A stretch of DNA of 64,000 bases from Litoribacterium kuwaitense. Its GTDB lineage: Bacteria; Bacillota; Bacilli; Bacillales; DSM-28697. Both the position numbers and the translations under genes were made by a program. The stretch is from contig NZ_JAALFC010000005.1 of NCBI RefSeq assembly GCF_011058155.1, forward strand, positions 62,001 through 126,000, read 5' to 3'. Below are positions 1-8,368 of this stretch, one piece after another. The notes beneath the pieces are model-generated. The model was not told the DNA's origin. It ran no database searches and saw nothing but the letters and a program-made list of their open reading frames with translations. The first letter of the stretch is position 1. Each line of letters begins with the position of its first letter.

Positions 1-84
1 GATGGCGCACTCGGATTGAATGAGGATATTGGTAAAACTGTCCACACGGTCAAGAACGCTGACAGCTTCCATAGTAGCTAACAT
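1..84 (-). CDS. ylbF: YlbF family regulator, 5' end only
   Basis: Only the first 28 codons lie in the window; the gene runs off the left edge. The start reads M-L-A-T-M-E-A-V, closely matching the M-Y-A-T-M-E-S-V start of B. subtilis YlbF, and ylbE/ylbD follow upstream in the expected order. YlbF is a partner of YmcA and YaaT in the Y-complex, which modulates RNase Y and so competence, sporulation and biofilm pathways (family knowledge). A GGTGG Shine-Dalgarno lies just before the ATG. Identity rests on a short stretch plus synteny. Confidence 0.75.
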   Translation of the reverse strand, partial: MLATMEAVSVLDRVDSFTNILIQSECAI

Positions 85-111
85 CTTTCCACCTCCGCGA
101 AACTTCATAAT

Positions 112-474
112 TTAGGCGTGGGGAACCAACACAGTAAAAGACTCTTTCTCATTATAAGGGGTTATGTCTGTTGGAACAAGCGTCAGCTCTATATCATGAC
201 GTCCCGGCGCTACATTCGTCAAAATAAAAGCGCCACTTTCAAACGTATCGACGAGGTCCCCGTCTACACTGACCATCACTTTGCCCGGGGATGTCCGCTT
301 ATGCTCCGCATGCGTGCTTCGGTAAGCATGATTTTTAAGATATGTTTCAATATAGATGTGATTCCCTTCAATAAACCACGTCGCCGTAAATGAAGCTTGT
401 ACATTTGACATAGGGATAAGTGTAAAGAGCAAAAGACTCGTGACCGCAACAAATACGTCAAAACATCGTCTCAC
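112..474 (-). CDS. secreted protein of unknown function
   Basis: This 120-residue product is not recognised. The chosen GTG start lies 12 nt after an AGGAGG site and gives a good Sec signal peptide: a short basic start (M-R-R), a hydrophobic core at about residues 8-20 and a likely cleavage after V-Q-A near residue 25. The mature part is polar and beta-rich, with the look of a small Ig-like domain (S-V-D-G-D-L-V-D-T-F, then N-V-A-P-G-R-H-D-I-E). A longer ATG start at 528 would place 18 odd residues ahead of the signal peptide and has no ribosome site. It sits between ylbF and ylbE, where B. subtilis has no gene. Confidence 0.7.
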   Translation of the reverse strand: MRRCFDVFVAVTSLLLFTLIPMSNVQASFTATWFIEGNHIYIETYLKNHAYRSTHAEHKRTSPGKVMVSVDGDLVDTFESGAFILTNVAPGRHDIELTLVPTDITPYNEKESFTVLVPHA

Positions 475-570
475 CTTTTCAAAGCACCTCCTCGTCCTAT
501 TATCATATGTACATTTTGGATCAACCATGCGGTAGACATAAAAAAATGGCCTCTGCCAGACATATGTTGG

Positions 571-813
571 CTATGACCCACGGTCTTGATCCTCTTGCAT
601 GAGCATAAAGAGCATCGAGGCCATTCCGAGACGCTCATGGATTTGCTGAAGCTTATGCGGCCACGTCCGTTCAAAAAACTCATCCGCTGCTTTTTTAAAC
701 GCCGGCCACTGATCAGGCGTGCGACGTAACGTGATATACCATTCTGGATGCGTATGCAAATAAAAAGACAAGTCTGGATGCTGCTGAAGCCACGTAGATA
801 GCTCAGGGCGCAT
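571..813 (-). CDS. ylbE: YlbE-like protein
   Basis: An 80-residue cytoplasmic protein matching the YlbE family in length and sequence type: H-P-D-L-S-F-Y-L-H-T-H-P-E-W-Y at about residues 12-26, then a helical end rich in Met. The start lies 3 nt after the ylbD stop, so the two are probably translationally coupled; the ribosome site is weak, which fits coupling. The family has no established biochemical role. Position between ylbD and ylbF supports orthology with the B. subtilis gene. Confidence 0.85.
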   Translation of the reverse strand: MRPELSTWLQQHPDLSFYLHTHPEWYITLRRTPDQWPAFKKAADEFFERTWPHKLQQIHERLGMASMLFMLMQEDQDRGS

Positions 814-816
814 TCG

Positions 817-1191
817 TTAATCTCGTCCATGCGTGCGCTCAAACGCACGATTGTTTTGCTGCCTAGGAAGAGCCTGACTTTGACTTCCTTGAAATTGTTT
901 TAATACTTGTTGAATGTTCTCAATCGCCGTACTGACTGACGAAATTTTTTTCTGAATATCTTCAGCATCCATGTTCTTCAAAAAATCCATTGCCTGCTTC
1001 ATCACATCCTGCTGCTCTTTTTTCGTCGCTTTCGTATATTGCGCCCATTGTTCATCATCTTCGCCTAATAAATACCAGTCTTCGAATATATGCTGCCACG
1101 TTCTTTTGTTTCGTTTGACTTCTTCTCCTAAACCGGGGTGAGCTTTTACAAATGTTTTGAAAGCATGAAGCGTTTCTTCTTTTGAAGGCAA
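817..1191 (-). CDS. ylbD: YlbD family coat-like protein
   Basis: A 124-residue hydrophilic, helical protein. In B. subtilis YlbD is annotated as a putative spore coat protein of about 132 residues. It carries the family's L-H-A-F-K-T-F-V-K-A-H-P-G-L start and W-Q-H-I-F-E-D-W-Y-L-L-G-E-D-D at about residues 32-46. The start is TTG, 6 nt after GAGGGG. The C terminus is Gln/Arg rich and looks disordered. It is cotranscribed with ylbE downstream and follows the terminator of the dehydrogenase pair. Confidence 0.8.
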   Translation of the reverse strand: MPSKEETLHAFKTFVKAHPGLGEEVKRNKRTWQHIFEDWYLLGEDDEQWAQYTKATKKEQQDVMKQAMDFLKNMDAEDIQKKISSVSTAIENIQQVLKQFQGSQSQALPRQQNNRAFERTHGRD

Positions 1192-1293
1192 AGCAATCCC
1201 CTCTTTCTCCTAGGTTCTTGCTTTATCTTATCCGCCTATGCCTTGAAATGTGCATAAGATCGCTCATCTTTTTTCATTTGTTTTTTTACAACA

Positions 1294-1335
1294 AAAAAGA
1301 CTGCCCACCCGTGCGACGAGTGAGACAGTCTTTCT
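1294..1335 (-). terminator. terminator after the dehydrogenase pair
   Basis: On the minus strand AAAGACTG pairs with CAGTCTTT around a GC-rich inner part and is followed by TTTTTTG. It lies 13 bases past the stop at 1348. Confidence 0.7.
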
Positions 1336-1347
1336 TTGCGTAAATGC

Positions 1348-2328
1348 TTAATGTTTAATAGAGACCGGCTGCTTCTTCTGGAAAGATTCATATGCGGCCA
1401 GACCAACCTGCATCGCCTTTAAGCCATCAAGGCCAGTAATGCTTGGAGGACGGTTCATTTGAACGCTTTCAATAAAATCCTGGACGAGCCCGTTATCGTG
1501 GTCGTCACCCCAAAATTGTTCTTGTACTGCTTTCCCCTCATCACTAAAAAGCAACATATTTTGCTTGAAAGCATCGAGGCGGGTCACGCCTTTTGAGCCG
1601 ATCACATCCATCGTGACGTCTCCCCAAGTCGGGAACTGTTTGTTCCGTGACCAGCTCGGGTCGAGCGTTGCAATCGTTCCATTTTGAAATGAGAACGTTA
1701 ACAAGCCACAATCGTCTGCTGTCGTCGTGCCAAAGGACGAACCAACCTCTGCATACACTTCAGCAACCTCACTTTGTAAAAACCAACGCATTAAGTCAAC
1801 GACGTGCACCGTATGGTCTAATACCGCGCCGCCACCTGAAAGCGCAGGATCGATAAACCATCCACCAGGGTTTGTTCCCCGATTCGTTCCGTGGATCGCT
1901 CGAATATCACCAAGCCCTCCACTGTCAATTAACCCCTTTAACTGTTGGACAGGCGGGTTAAACCGAACAGGAAACGCGGTTTGTAAAATGACACCTGCTT
2001 TCTCACATGCTTCAATCATTTCTTCAGCGTCTTGAACACTTGTTGCGATCGGCTTTTCACACAAGCTATGTACACCTTTGGCAGCCGCAGCGAGCACAGC
2101 TTCCTTATGATAAACGTTTTCTGTACAAATGACGACCGCTTCAACATCATCAAGTAGTGCCTCCATTGATGGCTGATACGTCGTCCCATACGTGTTTGCG
2201 ACCTGCTCACCTCGGTCGGCATCTTTATCATGAATTCCGACCAATGTGACAGCTGGATGATTTTTTAACGCTTGAGCATACGCATGGGCATGCAAGTGAG
2301 CAAAACTAATCATACCGACTCTAATCAT
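1348..2328 (-). CDS. Gfo/Idh/MocA family oxidoreductase (first of pair)
   Basis: A 326-residue NAD(P)-dependent sugar or inositol dehydrogenase-like enzyme. The N-terminal Rossmann domain starts M-I-R-V-G-M-I-S-F-A-H-L-H, with the usual glycine motif altered. The family's E-K-P-I-A signature (substrate/cofactor lysine) is at about residues 91-95 as C-E-K-P-I-A, and G-G-G-A-V-L-D-H-T-V-H at about 166-176 carries the conserved D-x-x-x-H. The C-terminal domain is of the usual size. Its ATG overlaps the upstream paralogue's stop by 4 bases (ATGA), so they are coupled. Substrate cannot be told. Not part of the B. subtilis ylb cluster. Confidence 0.85.
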   Translation of the reverse strand: MIRVGMISFAHLHAHAYAQALKNHPAVTLVGIHDKDADRGEQVANTYGTTYQPSMEALLDDVEAVVICTENVYHKEAVLAAAAKGVHSLCEKPIATSVQDAEEMIEACEKAGVILQTAFPVRFNPPVQQLKGLIDSGGLGDIRAIHGTNRGTNPGGWFIDPALSGGGAVLDHTVHVVDLMRWFLQSEVAEVYAEVGSSFGTTTADDCGLLTFSFQNGTIATLDPSWSRNKQFPTWGDVTMDVIGSKGVTRLDAFKQNMLLFSDEGKAVQEQFWGDDHDNGLVQDFIESVQMNRPPSITGLDGLKAMQVGLAAYESFQKKQPVSIKH

Positions 2329-3329
2329 GCTGTACCTCCTCCCAATGTCACCACTTGATTGGTTTCAATGGATTCCCTAGCAGCTAGTCCAACCTTTAAC
2401 GCGATTAAAGCATCTTGCGGCGTCACGATAGGCTCTGTACCGTGCTGCAGGCAGTCCATAAAATGACGAAGCTCGATTTCGTACGGATTCTTTTCTGTAG
2501 GACTAGCAGGGACTTGCACATTCGTTTGGGAAGCGTTTTCTTCAGACGCCTTAAATGACTGTTCGAGCGGCATCGCGTCTGTACTTTTATGGCGGACAAT
2601 GCCTTTTGTACCAGCTAATTCAAACTCAGTCATAAACCCTTCAGCGTACGCCCATGACCCTTCGATGTGCCCAATCACTCCATTGGCAAACCGTAAAGAA
2701 ATAACTCCGTGAACATATGCTGATCCTTCATCATTTTTAAAGCCTTTCGCATAGACACGAGCTACGTCGCCAAACAACCAGCAAACGTAATCAATGTCAT
2801 GTATACATAAATCCAAAAACACGGAGCCGCTTCTCGCATCATCCGCATACCAATTTTCATGAGCTCGTGGAAATGTTCCTGCTCGTTTAAGTCGAGCCGT
2901 TCCTGGCGTGCCAATTTTTCCATTCTCTACAAGCTGTTTTGCCTGACTAAATTCAGGGAAAAAGCGCACAACTTGGCCAATAAATAGCTGAACACCTGCT
3001 TTTTCACACGTTGCAATCATTTCTTCTGCTTCTTGTACAGTGCGAGCGATTGGCTTTTCACAAATGACGTGCTTTTTGGCCTCCGCTGCTTTTTTCACAT
3101 ATTCTGCATGGCGATCAGTAGGAACACATACGTCGATCACATCGGGTGCTTCTTTTTCTAGCATTTCCTCAAACGATGCGTATAAAGGCACTTGAAAAAC
3201 AGAGGCCGTTTCTCTTTGCTTCTCGTCAGTATCAACGATGCCTGCAAGGGTAACGCCTTCCATTTTCGTGTATGCATCAGCATGCACTTTTCCCATTGTT
3301 CCAGCGCCTACAATTGCTACTTTCAACAT
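2325..3329 (-). CDS. Gfo/Idh/MocA family oxidoreductase (second of pair)
   Basis: A 334-residue dehydrogenase with a classic G-A-G-T-M-G NAD(P) motif at about residues 8-13, E-K-P-I-A at about 91-95 and the catalytic-type L-D-L-C-I-H-D-I-D at about 170-178. It resembles inositol 2-dehydrogenase (IolG) and related enzymes. The start M-L-K-V follows AAAGGAGGAGTC; the five codons further upstream contain the ribosome site and are untranslated. It forms a two-gene operon with the next dehydrogenase, probably acting on successive or related polyol or amino-sugar substrates (inference). Confidence 0.87.
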   Translation of the reverse strand: MLKVAIVGAGTMGKVHADAYTKMEGVTLAGIVDTDEKQRETASVFQVPLYASFEEMLEKEAPDVIDVCVPTDRHAEYVKKAAEAKKHVICEKPIARTVQEAEEMIATCEKAGVQLFIGQVVRFFPEFSQAKQLVENGKIGTPGTARLKRAGTFPRAHENWYADDARSGSVFLDLCIHDIDYVCWLFGDVARVYAKGFKNDEGSAYVHGVISLRFANGVIGHIEGSWAYAEGFMTEFELAGTKGIVRHKSTDAMPLEQSFKASEENASQTNVQVPASPTEKNPYEIELRHFMDCLQHGTEPIVTPQDALIALKVGLAARESIETNQVVTLGGGTA

Positions 3330-3423
3330 GACTCCTCCTTTCATACTATCCAGTAATTCAATTCGACAATTCTTGCACTTATCCTCCTATCACCGTCTAT
3401 TAATCGAAAATTTTTTTCAGCGG

Positions 3424-4449
3424 TTACCAAAACGACCAATCTTGCAAAAAATTTTGCGTATAATATTTCTCCGTAACACCGACACCAAGCTTATCGAATT
3501 CATCGTTTAGAAGGGTCTTGCGATGACTAGGGCTGTTTAACCAACCCTCTACAGCTGCCATACCATCAACATATTGAGTGGCAATATTTTCGCCTGCGAG
3601 CTGATACGTGACCTCCCCTGCAGCCATTCTTTGTCCTAAATCTCCAGCATCCGGTGAGACATGCGAAAAATAATTGTTCTTAAACATGTCATGGCTATGC
3701 TGTTTGGCTACTTGAGCAACATCTTCATCCCATTCGAGGAGAGAGAGATTAAAGCGCTTCCTTATTTCATTGGTCATTTCAAAGATAAGTTGCTCATTCG
3801 CTCGATCGATTTGTTCATCTGTCTCTGGCGATTTTTCCACTTCTTGAGGGAGCTTTCCACGATACGTTAAGTGATACGGCTTTTGCCTTAATAATACATC
3901 TTGATTTAAGACGCGTATACTAGAAACGGAGTCTTTAACAGTATCAAAGTAAAGTTGGACATAGTTTTCATTCACTTGAATTAGAGGCTTGGCTCGTTGC
4001 TCATCCTCAGTTAAACGAAAAGTATATTGACTCCCATCACTTTTAAGCTCAACGTGCTCTTGGAATGACCCTGCCTCGTTTGCCTCTTTCCACGTTTGAT
4101 TTAAATAATAAGGAGAGGTATTTGCCGATTGACCTGTCAGAAATAGAGTAACAACTTCTTCCTTTTCTATGCCAATCATTAACAGAGCTTCATGGCGTGG
4201 ATAAACCCACCACTCGTAGCCATAAGCACTTGCACCTTTGCTTTTTGGTTCCCCAAGCTGTCCAATGACCTTTTTTGTCGGCTGACCTAAAAAAGAAAAT
4301 ACACCCTCATACTTCATAGCTTTTTCGTTTGGTGTTCGTTGAGATAACTCAGGTGCCCACTCAGCTTTTTGCCTAGGCCGATCTTGAACTTGTCCATAAA
4401 TGATAACGAGAACGAGCATGATCAAGGCAATCCATAAAATACGGTTCAT
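3424..4449 (-). CDS. ylbC: YlbC, CAP-domain secreted/anchored protein
   Basis: A 341-residue protein with an N-terminal membrane anchor or uncleaved signal (residues about 3-17), a CAP-associated middle domain (about 45-190) and a C-terminal CAP/SCP domain (about 215-341). CAP motifs seen: L-L-E-W-D-E-D-V-A, H-S-H-D-M-F, Y-F-S-H-V-S-P, A-G-E-N-I-A and W-L-N-S-P-S-H-R. The start is set by GGGGGAGA before ATG at 4449; an upstream 63-codon extension overlaps the divergent promoter and is rejected. Length matches B. subtilis YlbC (346). Function in the envelope is unknown. Confidence 0.88.
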   Translation of the reverse strand: MNRILWIALIMLVLVIIYGQVQDRPRQKAEWAPELSQRTPNEKAMKYEGVFSFLGQPTKKVIGQLGEPKSKGASAYGYEWWVYPRHEALLMIGIEKEEVVTLFLTGQSANTSPYYLNQTWKEANEAGSFQEHVELKSDGSQYTFRLTEDEQRAKPLIQVNENYVQLYFDTVKDSVSSIRVLNQDVLLRQKPYHLTYRGKLPQEVEKSPETDEQIDRANEQLIFEMTNEIRKRFNLSLLEWDEDVAQVAKQHSHDMFKNNYFSHVSPDAGDLGQRMAAGEVTYQLAGENIATQYVDGMAAVEGWLNSPSHRKTLLNDEFDKLGVGVTEKYYTQNFLQDWSFW

Positions 4450-4497
4450 TACATTCTCCCCCCAAAAAGAGACCTCGCGAAAAAAAGCTATGGTCCG

Positions 4498-4526
4498 TTG
4501 CATCTTTTCGTTAAACATACTATGAT
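4498..4526 (+). promoter_or_regulatory. SigA-type promoter for the ylbA-like gene
   Basis: TTGCAT and TATGAT hexamers with a 17-base spacer lie 48 bases before the ATG, in the divergent region with ylbC. Confidence 0.55.
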
Positions 4527-4573
4527 AAGATTGGTAAGAATATGGCTTTAGTGTGCGAGGAGTGAAACCGGAA

Positions 4574-4936
4574 ATGAAATTAACAGATTTTTCACTAGAG
4601 GGAAAGCGCGTTCCTCTACCAATTCTTGACGGAATCATGGATGATATCGGCTTTATCCGTGCCGGTCAATGGGACTATGAACGAGTGACATATGATTACA
4701 AATTTGAGGAAATGATGACCGGCAATGTGTATTATCTCAGATTGCAAGGCTTTGCGACTGAAGGTGACGTAGATAAAGGGAACGCAATCATTGAAATACT
4801 TACACCGTATCTCGGCAGACATTATTATCCTCATGGCGTCGAGTATGAGGGAGAAGATTTTGCTGATGGCATCGTAAAGCATTCAAAAGAAAAATTGCAA
4901 CTCGTCACCGATCGAGTCAATGAAGCAACCGCATAA
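4574..4936 (+). CDS. ylbA: YugN-like family protein (YlbA type)
   Basis: A 120-residue soluble protein of the YugN-like family, which includes B. subtilis YlbA (120 residues) at this position next to ylbC. Sequence features are L-D-G-I-M-D-D-I-G-F-I-R-A-G-Q-W-D-Y-E-R in the first half and Y-L-G-R-H-Y-Y-P-H-G-V-E-Y in the second. The ATG at 4574 follows AGGAGTG by about 9 bases; the GTG at 4553 overlaps the ribosome site. No function is established. It is monocistronic, with its own promoter and a terminator. Confidence 0.82.
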   Translation: MKLTDFSLEGKRVPLPILDGIMDDIGFIRAGQWDYERVTYDYKFEEMMTGNVYYLRLQGFATEGDVDKGNAIIEILTPYLGRHYYPHGVEYEGEDFADGIVKHSKEKLQLVTDRVNEATA

Positions 4937-4997
4937 ACAGGAAGCTTGAAAACTCACGTAAAAGTCGAGCAGACGACGAGTTTGTGAACGGTTGTCA

Positions 4998-5039
4998 AAA
5001 AACGATAAGATGGCTCTTCATAGCTATCTTATCGTTTTT
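4998..5039. terminator. bidirectional terminator
   Basis: A stem of AAACGATAAGAT against ATCTTATCGTTT, extended by GCT/AGC, has T tracts on both sides. It separates the convergent ylbA-like and acetyltransferase genes. Confidence 0.85.
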
Positions 5040-5054
5040 GATGTCTAGTACAGT

Positions 5055-6209
5055 TTAATACCCATCAATGAGATAACTTGGTGCAAGTGTGAGGATACTT
5101 TCAAGTCGTGTTAAGGTTGCAGGAGAAGCTTGTAGCCATTCTGATTCACCCAGCGCAACTGGTGAGACGCCGGAAAGAAAAATGGCCGAGAGTGATTGAA
5201 TGTCACAAACGATGTCAGCCTCATCATCCGTCATATCAACATCGCCGCCAGGCTGCAATGTATATGTGGCTTCATTCCATGGCGCCCAATGATCTTTAAC
5301 CGCAATGGTCAATGGCTTTTCAACCTGTTGAAAAGGATACATACGTAAAAAAGGGAGCACATCGACAATTCTTCCCATAAAATAAGGCTCTAAAGTTTGC
5401 TTGAACGCCTGTTGGCGATATAATAATGAACTTTGGTCAACTTCGGGCATGACGACTGTGAGCTGATCAGCCATTGAATCGTGCTGTTTAAACACGTTCC
5501 ACAGCGTCTTTTTCGCTTCCTCAGTTAAAAATATAAAGTCTCGGACGTGTAATTGGCGATCCATCATAGAAAACAGCATGTACCCCTGACATTGCCCACT
5601 CTCATCAATCGCTAAATAGCCGTGTTTCGCTGCCTCAGACTCTAGAATCTCAGACCACCAATCATCTGTCCGAAAAAGCATATTTTGAAACTTTTTTGCA
5701 AACTGTTCATAAACCGGAGCTAAACGATGCTGATTTTGTTTGGACATGCGTTCAAGTCGAAGGCTTGTCTCAAATGGGCGAAATTGAAGATCCTCATTCG
5801 TGAACGTATATCGCTTACGTGTCATCAAAGTCTCATAACCTAATCTACGATAAAACGCAAATGAGAACGGGGCTAAAAAAGAAACCAACTGCCCGTGATC
5901 TCTCATCGCTTCGAACGCCTTTGCAAAAAGCTTGGCAACGTGACGCTGCCGTCGATACTCTGGCCAAGTTGCTACGTTACTCACCCCGCCCATCTTGACT
6001 AAGGTATCTTTCATATAGACATGCATCGGCCTTATTCTAAGCTTTGAAGCAAGTTGTCCGTCTGAGAAGTAGCCAAAAAACTCCTCCGGAGGCGTCTCCA
6101 TCCTTTTGTTATACTCTTCCGTAGAAAGCACTCTTTGAAATGCGTATTGTGATAATTCGATTGCTGCTTTCACATCTTCTTTCGTCAGTTGATGAATGCC
6201 TTGCTTCAT
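5055..6209 (-). CDS. Eis-like GNAT N-acetyltransferase
   Basis: A 384-residue protein with the layout of the Eis family: an N-terminal GNAT fold with acetyl-CoA binding region (V-S-N-V-A-T-W-P-E-Y-R-R-Q-R-H-V near residues 76-91, cf. R/Q-x-x-G/x), F-Y-R-R-L-G-Y-E near 118-125, a second degenerate GNAT fold, and a C-terminal SCP2-like sterol-carrier domain (about 285-384). Eis enzymes acetylate amines, including aminoglycosides in mycobacteria; the substrate here is unknown. The stop codons and starts overlap: its ATG shares ATGA with the stop of the upstream GNAT gene, so they form an operon. Confidence 0.85.
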   Translation of the reverse strand: MKQGIHQLTKEDVKAAIELSQYAFQRVLSTEEYNKRMETPPEEFFGYFSDGQLASKLRIRPMHVYMKDTLVKMGGVSNVATWPEYRRQRHVAKLFAKAFEAMRDHGQLVSFLAPFSFAFYRRLGYETLMTRKRYTFTNEDLQFRPFETSLRLERMSKQNQHRLAPVYEQFAKKFQNMLFRTDDWWSEILESEAAKHGYLAIDESGQCQGYMLFSMMDRQLHVRDFIFLTEEAKKTLWNVFKQHDSMADQLTVVMPEVDQSSLLYRQQAFKQTLEPYFMGRIVDVLPFLRMYPFQQVEKPLTIAVKDHWAPWNEATYTLQPGGDVDMTDDEADIVCDIQSLSAIFLSGVSPVALGESEWLQASPATLTRLESILTLAPSYLIDGY

Positions 6210-6703
6210 TTAACCAGCTCCCATTGTTTAAATTCGTGTTCGATTCCTTGTTCTACGAGCCCGACTCTTTGTAGTAAACGCTCAGAGGCAATATTCCCTA
6301 ATGCCGTCTCAGCCACGATTTTCTTCAGGTCCGACCCTCTTGCCCACTCACAGACAGCGTTCACTGCTTCAAAACCGTAGCCTTGCAAACGATGTGTTGA
6401 CTCGATTTGATAGGAAAGCTCCAGCTCACGTTTTTGTCTTCGTGGCTTTAATATGACCTCACCGATGATCTCTACATCCTCTAAAGAAATAATGACCCAA
6501 AAAAACGGTGTATCGTCACCAGCTTCCTTCGCTTCTAAATAAAACGGTAAAAACATTTTGACCCGATCAGAAGGCCAAGCATCGGGAATTTTCACAGGAG
6601 ACCGTGCGCGCAATTCATCCATATATAGAGCAATGCTTTTTGCAAAATGCACAGAGCACGGCAACAGCACAAGGAGTTCTGTGTGCAGTCGTTGATCCAT
6701 CAT
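6206..6703 (-). CDS. GNAT family N-acetyltransferase
   Basis: A 165-residue acetyltransferase of the RimJ/RimL type. Recognisable parts are the C-terminal S-Y-Q-I-E-S-T-H-R-L-Q-G-Y-G-F-E-A-V segment (acetyl-CoA loop, about 98-115) and N-I-A-S-E-R-L-L-Q-R-V-G-L-V-E near 138-152, which is the standard N-x-x-S-x-x-x-x-x-x-x-G motif. The start is one of two adjacent ATGs after GGGGGGAAG; the first at 6703 is used. Upstream extension to 6754 contains the ribosome site and is rejected. Coupled to the downstream Eis-like gene. Confidence 0.85.
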   Translation of the reverse strand: MMDQRLHTELLVLLPCSVHFAKSIALYMDELRARSPVKIPDAWPSDRVKMFLPFYLEAKEAGDDTPFFWVIISLEDVEIIGEVILKPRRQKRELELSYQIESTHRLQGYGFEAVNAVCEWARGSDLKKIVAETALGNIASERLLQRVGLVEQGIEHEFKQWELVK

Positions 6704-6841
6704 TTTCTTCCCCCCATCCCCGATCAATGAGCTAGTGACAAAAACAACCCTCATGAATAGTGTATAAGAAATGAAGGAGAAATGTCACTTTTCAAATAAG
6801 AAAGCCTAAAACGAAATCAACACATATATTTACTTCTTTAC

Positions 6842-6876
6842 AGAAAAAAAAGCTTTAGGATATTATCCCTAAAGCC
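6842..6876 (-). terminator. terminator overlapping the ctaM-like stop codon
   Basis: GCTTTAGG pairs with CCTAAAGC and is followed on the minus strand by TTTTTTTT. The stem includes the stop codon of the DUF420 gene and ends the cta transcript. Confidence 0.85.
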
Positions 6877-7330
6877 CAAAAGTCAGCAAGTTGAGTGTAT
6901 AGCTATCCCATGGAAAAACATATAGAACCAAGTACACAAATACACCAGTAAGCGCAGAAAGAAGCCAGATGAAGCTTGCCCACGGGCCGAGGCGACGATG
7001 CTTTTCGTACCGTTCTCGGTAACCGAGCTGTAACGTGACAAGCCCAAGCATCCCACCAATACTCGCCAGTAAAATATGGAAGATTAAAAAGGCAATGTAA
7101 AACCCTTGCAGTGTTTCTGGGCCTGGAAATGGTGTATTCCCATAGTTCACTAATTTATAAATGTAAATAACGAAGAATGCAGTTGCAAATATTGCCGCTG
7201 TATTCATGAACTGAATATGAGCATCGTATTTTTTCAGCTTCACTAAAATCCAGCCAATGATGACACACAAGGCGCTAATGACAATGCTCACTGTGGCTAA
7301 TGTAGGGAAAAACATAGGATTATCAAGCAT
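6869..7330 (-). CDS. ctaM: DUF420 membrane protein, CtaM/YozB type
   Basis: A 153-residue protein with four predicted membrane segments (about 9-31, 42-62, 81-102 and 121-143). It has the DUF420 family features H-I-Q-F-M-N-T-A near residue 37 and H-I-L-L-A-S-I-G-G near 85. In Staphylococcus aureus the homologue CtaM is required for maturation of the heme A oxidase; here the position directly downstream of ctaG supports the same job in caa3 assembly. GATGAGG gives the ribosome site, 7 bases before ATG. B. subtilis has the homologue YozB elsewhere. Confidence 0.85.
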   Translation of the reverse strand: MLDNPMFFPTLATVSIVISALCVIIGWILVKLKKYDAHIQFMNTAAIFATAFFVIYIYKLVNYGNTPFPGPETLQGFYIAFLIFHILLASIGGMLGLVTLQLGYRERYEKHRRLGPWASFIWLLSALTGVFVYLVLYVFPWDSYTLNLLTFGL

Positions 7331-7345
7331 TGATCTACCTCATCC

Positions 7346-8256
7346 CTATTCGGATGGCTGCGGTTCTTTGCTAACGGAGAAGTCCTTAGGAAGCGGATCG
7401 ATTTTTTCGCTCTCTTTTCCAAACCAACTAAAGAAAACGCGGAATAGAACAATACCATATACAATTTCTTGCATGATTTTCATTAATACGCCGCCAAGCT
7501 GTTGATCTTGTGTAATCGGAAGCATTTGGAACATATCTGGCGTACCAATGTTCGTGTTCTGTAAAATTTCGACGGGCACACACAACGCAAGTGCCTGAGT
7601 CCACGCCTGAGGGTCTGTATACGTGCTATACAAAGGATTTGTTGCAAAAATAAGCAACGCACACGCAGGCGTTAAGAGTACACTTCCTAAAAAGATATAA
7701 CCAATTTTTTGTAATGCACTTAGCGTTGCCCATTCTTTTAAGCGATCTAACATATTCCACCACATAAAAAGAGAAAGCGTAAAAATCGATATCGTCATAG
7801 AACCATGAAGCAACCAATGGCTTTTAACAGTATCAAAAACGATTGGCAAATGATACATCGAAAAAACAAAGTTAAACAGGATAATCGCAACCAATGGGAA
7901 AGTCATCACTTTAAAGATCCGATGAAAAAGCTTTATACGAAGGAATGAACGCCAAAGCCAAACAGGAATTCCTTTAATAATCAGCGGAGGGATGACTAAG
8001 TAAAGTAAAGCCATTTGTACCATATGGGCTGAAAAAGTTAAGTGGGCTAATAAATCAACCGGGCTCCCTTTAACAACATATAAAAGACCCAATCCCGCTA
8101 ATAAAAAGGCTTGTTCCTTTTGTGTAGGCGCTTTTGCATCTTTAAAGTTATCACGCATTGGTCCAGTCAGTAAGTAATACACAACCATTAATAAAATCGT
8201 AAATAAAAAAAGTAAGGACTCCATAAAGCTCTAAAACCAAATATGCCTATGGACAT
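7346..8256 (-). CDS. ctaG: cytochrome c oxidase assembly factor CtaG (frameshift near start)
   Basis: A polytopic membrane protein of the caa3_CtaG family, needed for a functional caa3 oxidase in B. subtilis. The uninterrupted frame starts only at 8224 and lacks a ribosome site. An ATG at 8256 has AGAGAGGG upstream and reads M-S-I-G-I-F-G-F-R-A-L-W-S-P, which matches the family start (A-L-W-S-P). It leaves frame at the 7-base A run at 8205-8211 (T on the coding strand); one extra base joins it to the rest, giving 303 residues (B. subtilis 297). Family features include Q-M-A-L-L-Y-L-V-I-P-P-L and W-W-N-M-L. Probably a sequencing indel. Confidence 0.87.
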
Positions 8257-8317
8257 GGCGAAACACCCTCTCTTTTCATGGAACTATACATCTCAGAGCT
8301 TGTCGAGTAAACAATAC

Positions 8318-8353
8318 ACAACACAGGCCGGTGCAAGTGGCGCCGACCTGTGT
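8318..8353 (-). terminator. intercistronic hairpin between ctaF and ctaG
   Basis: ACACAGG-x-CGG pairs with CCG-x-CCTGTGT on the minus strand, just past the ctaF stop. There is no clear T tract, so it may be an attenuator or processing site that lowers ctaG/ctaM expression relative to the oxidase subunits. Confidence 0.5.
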
Positions 8354-8368
8354 CATATCCATTTTTGT

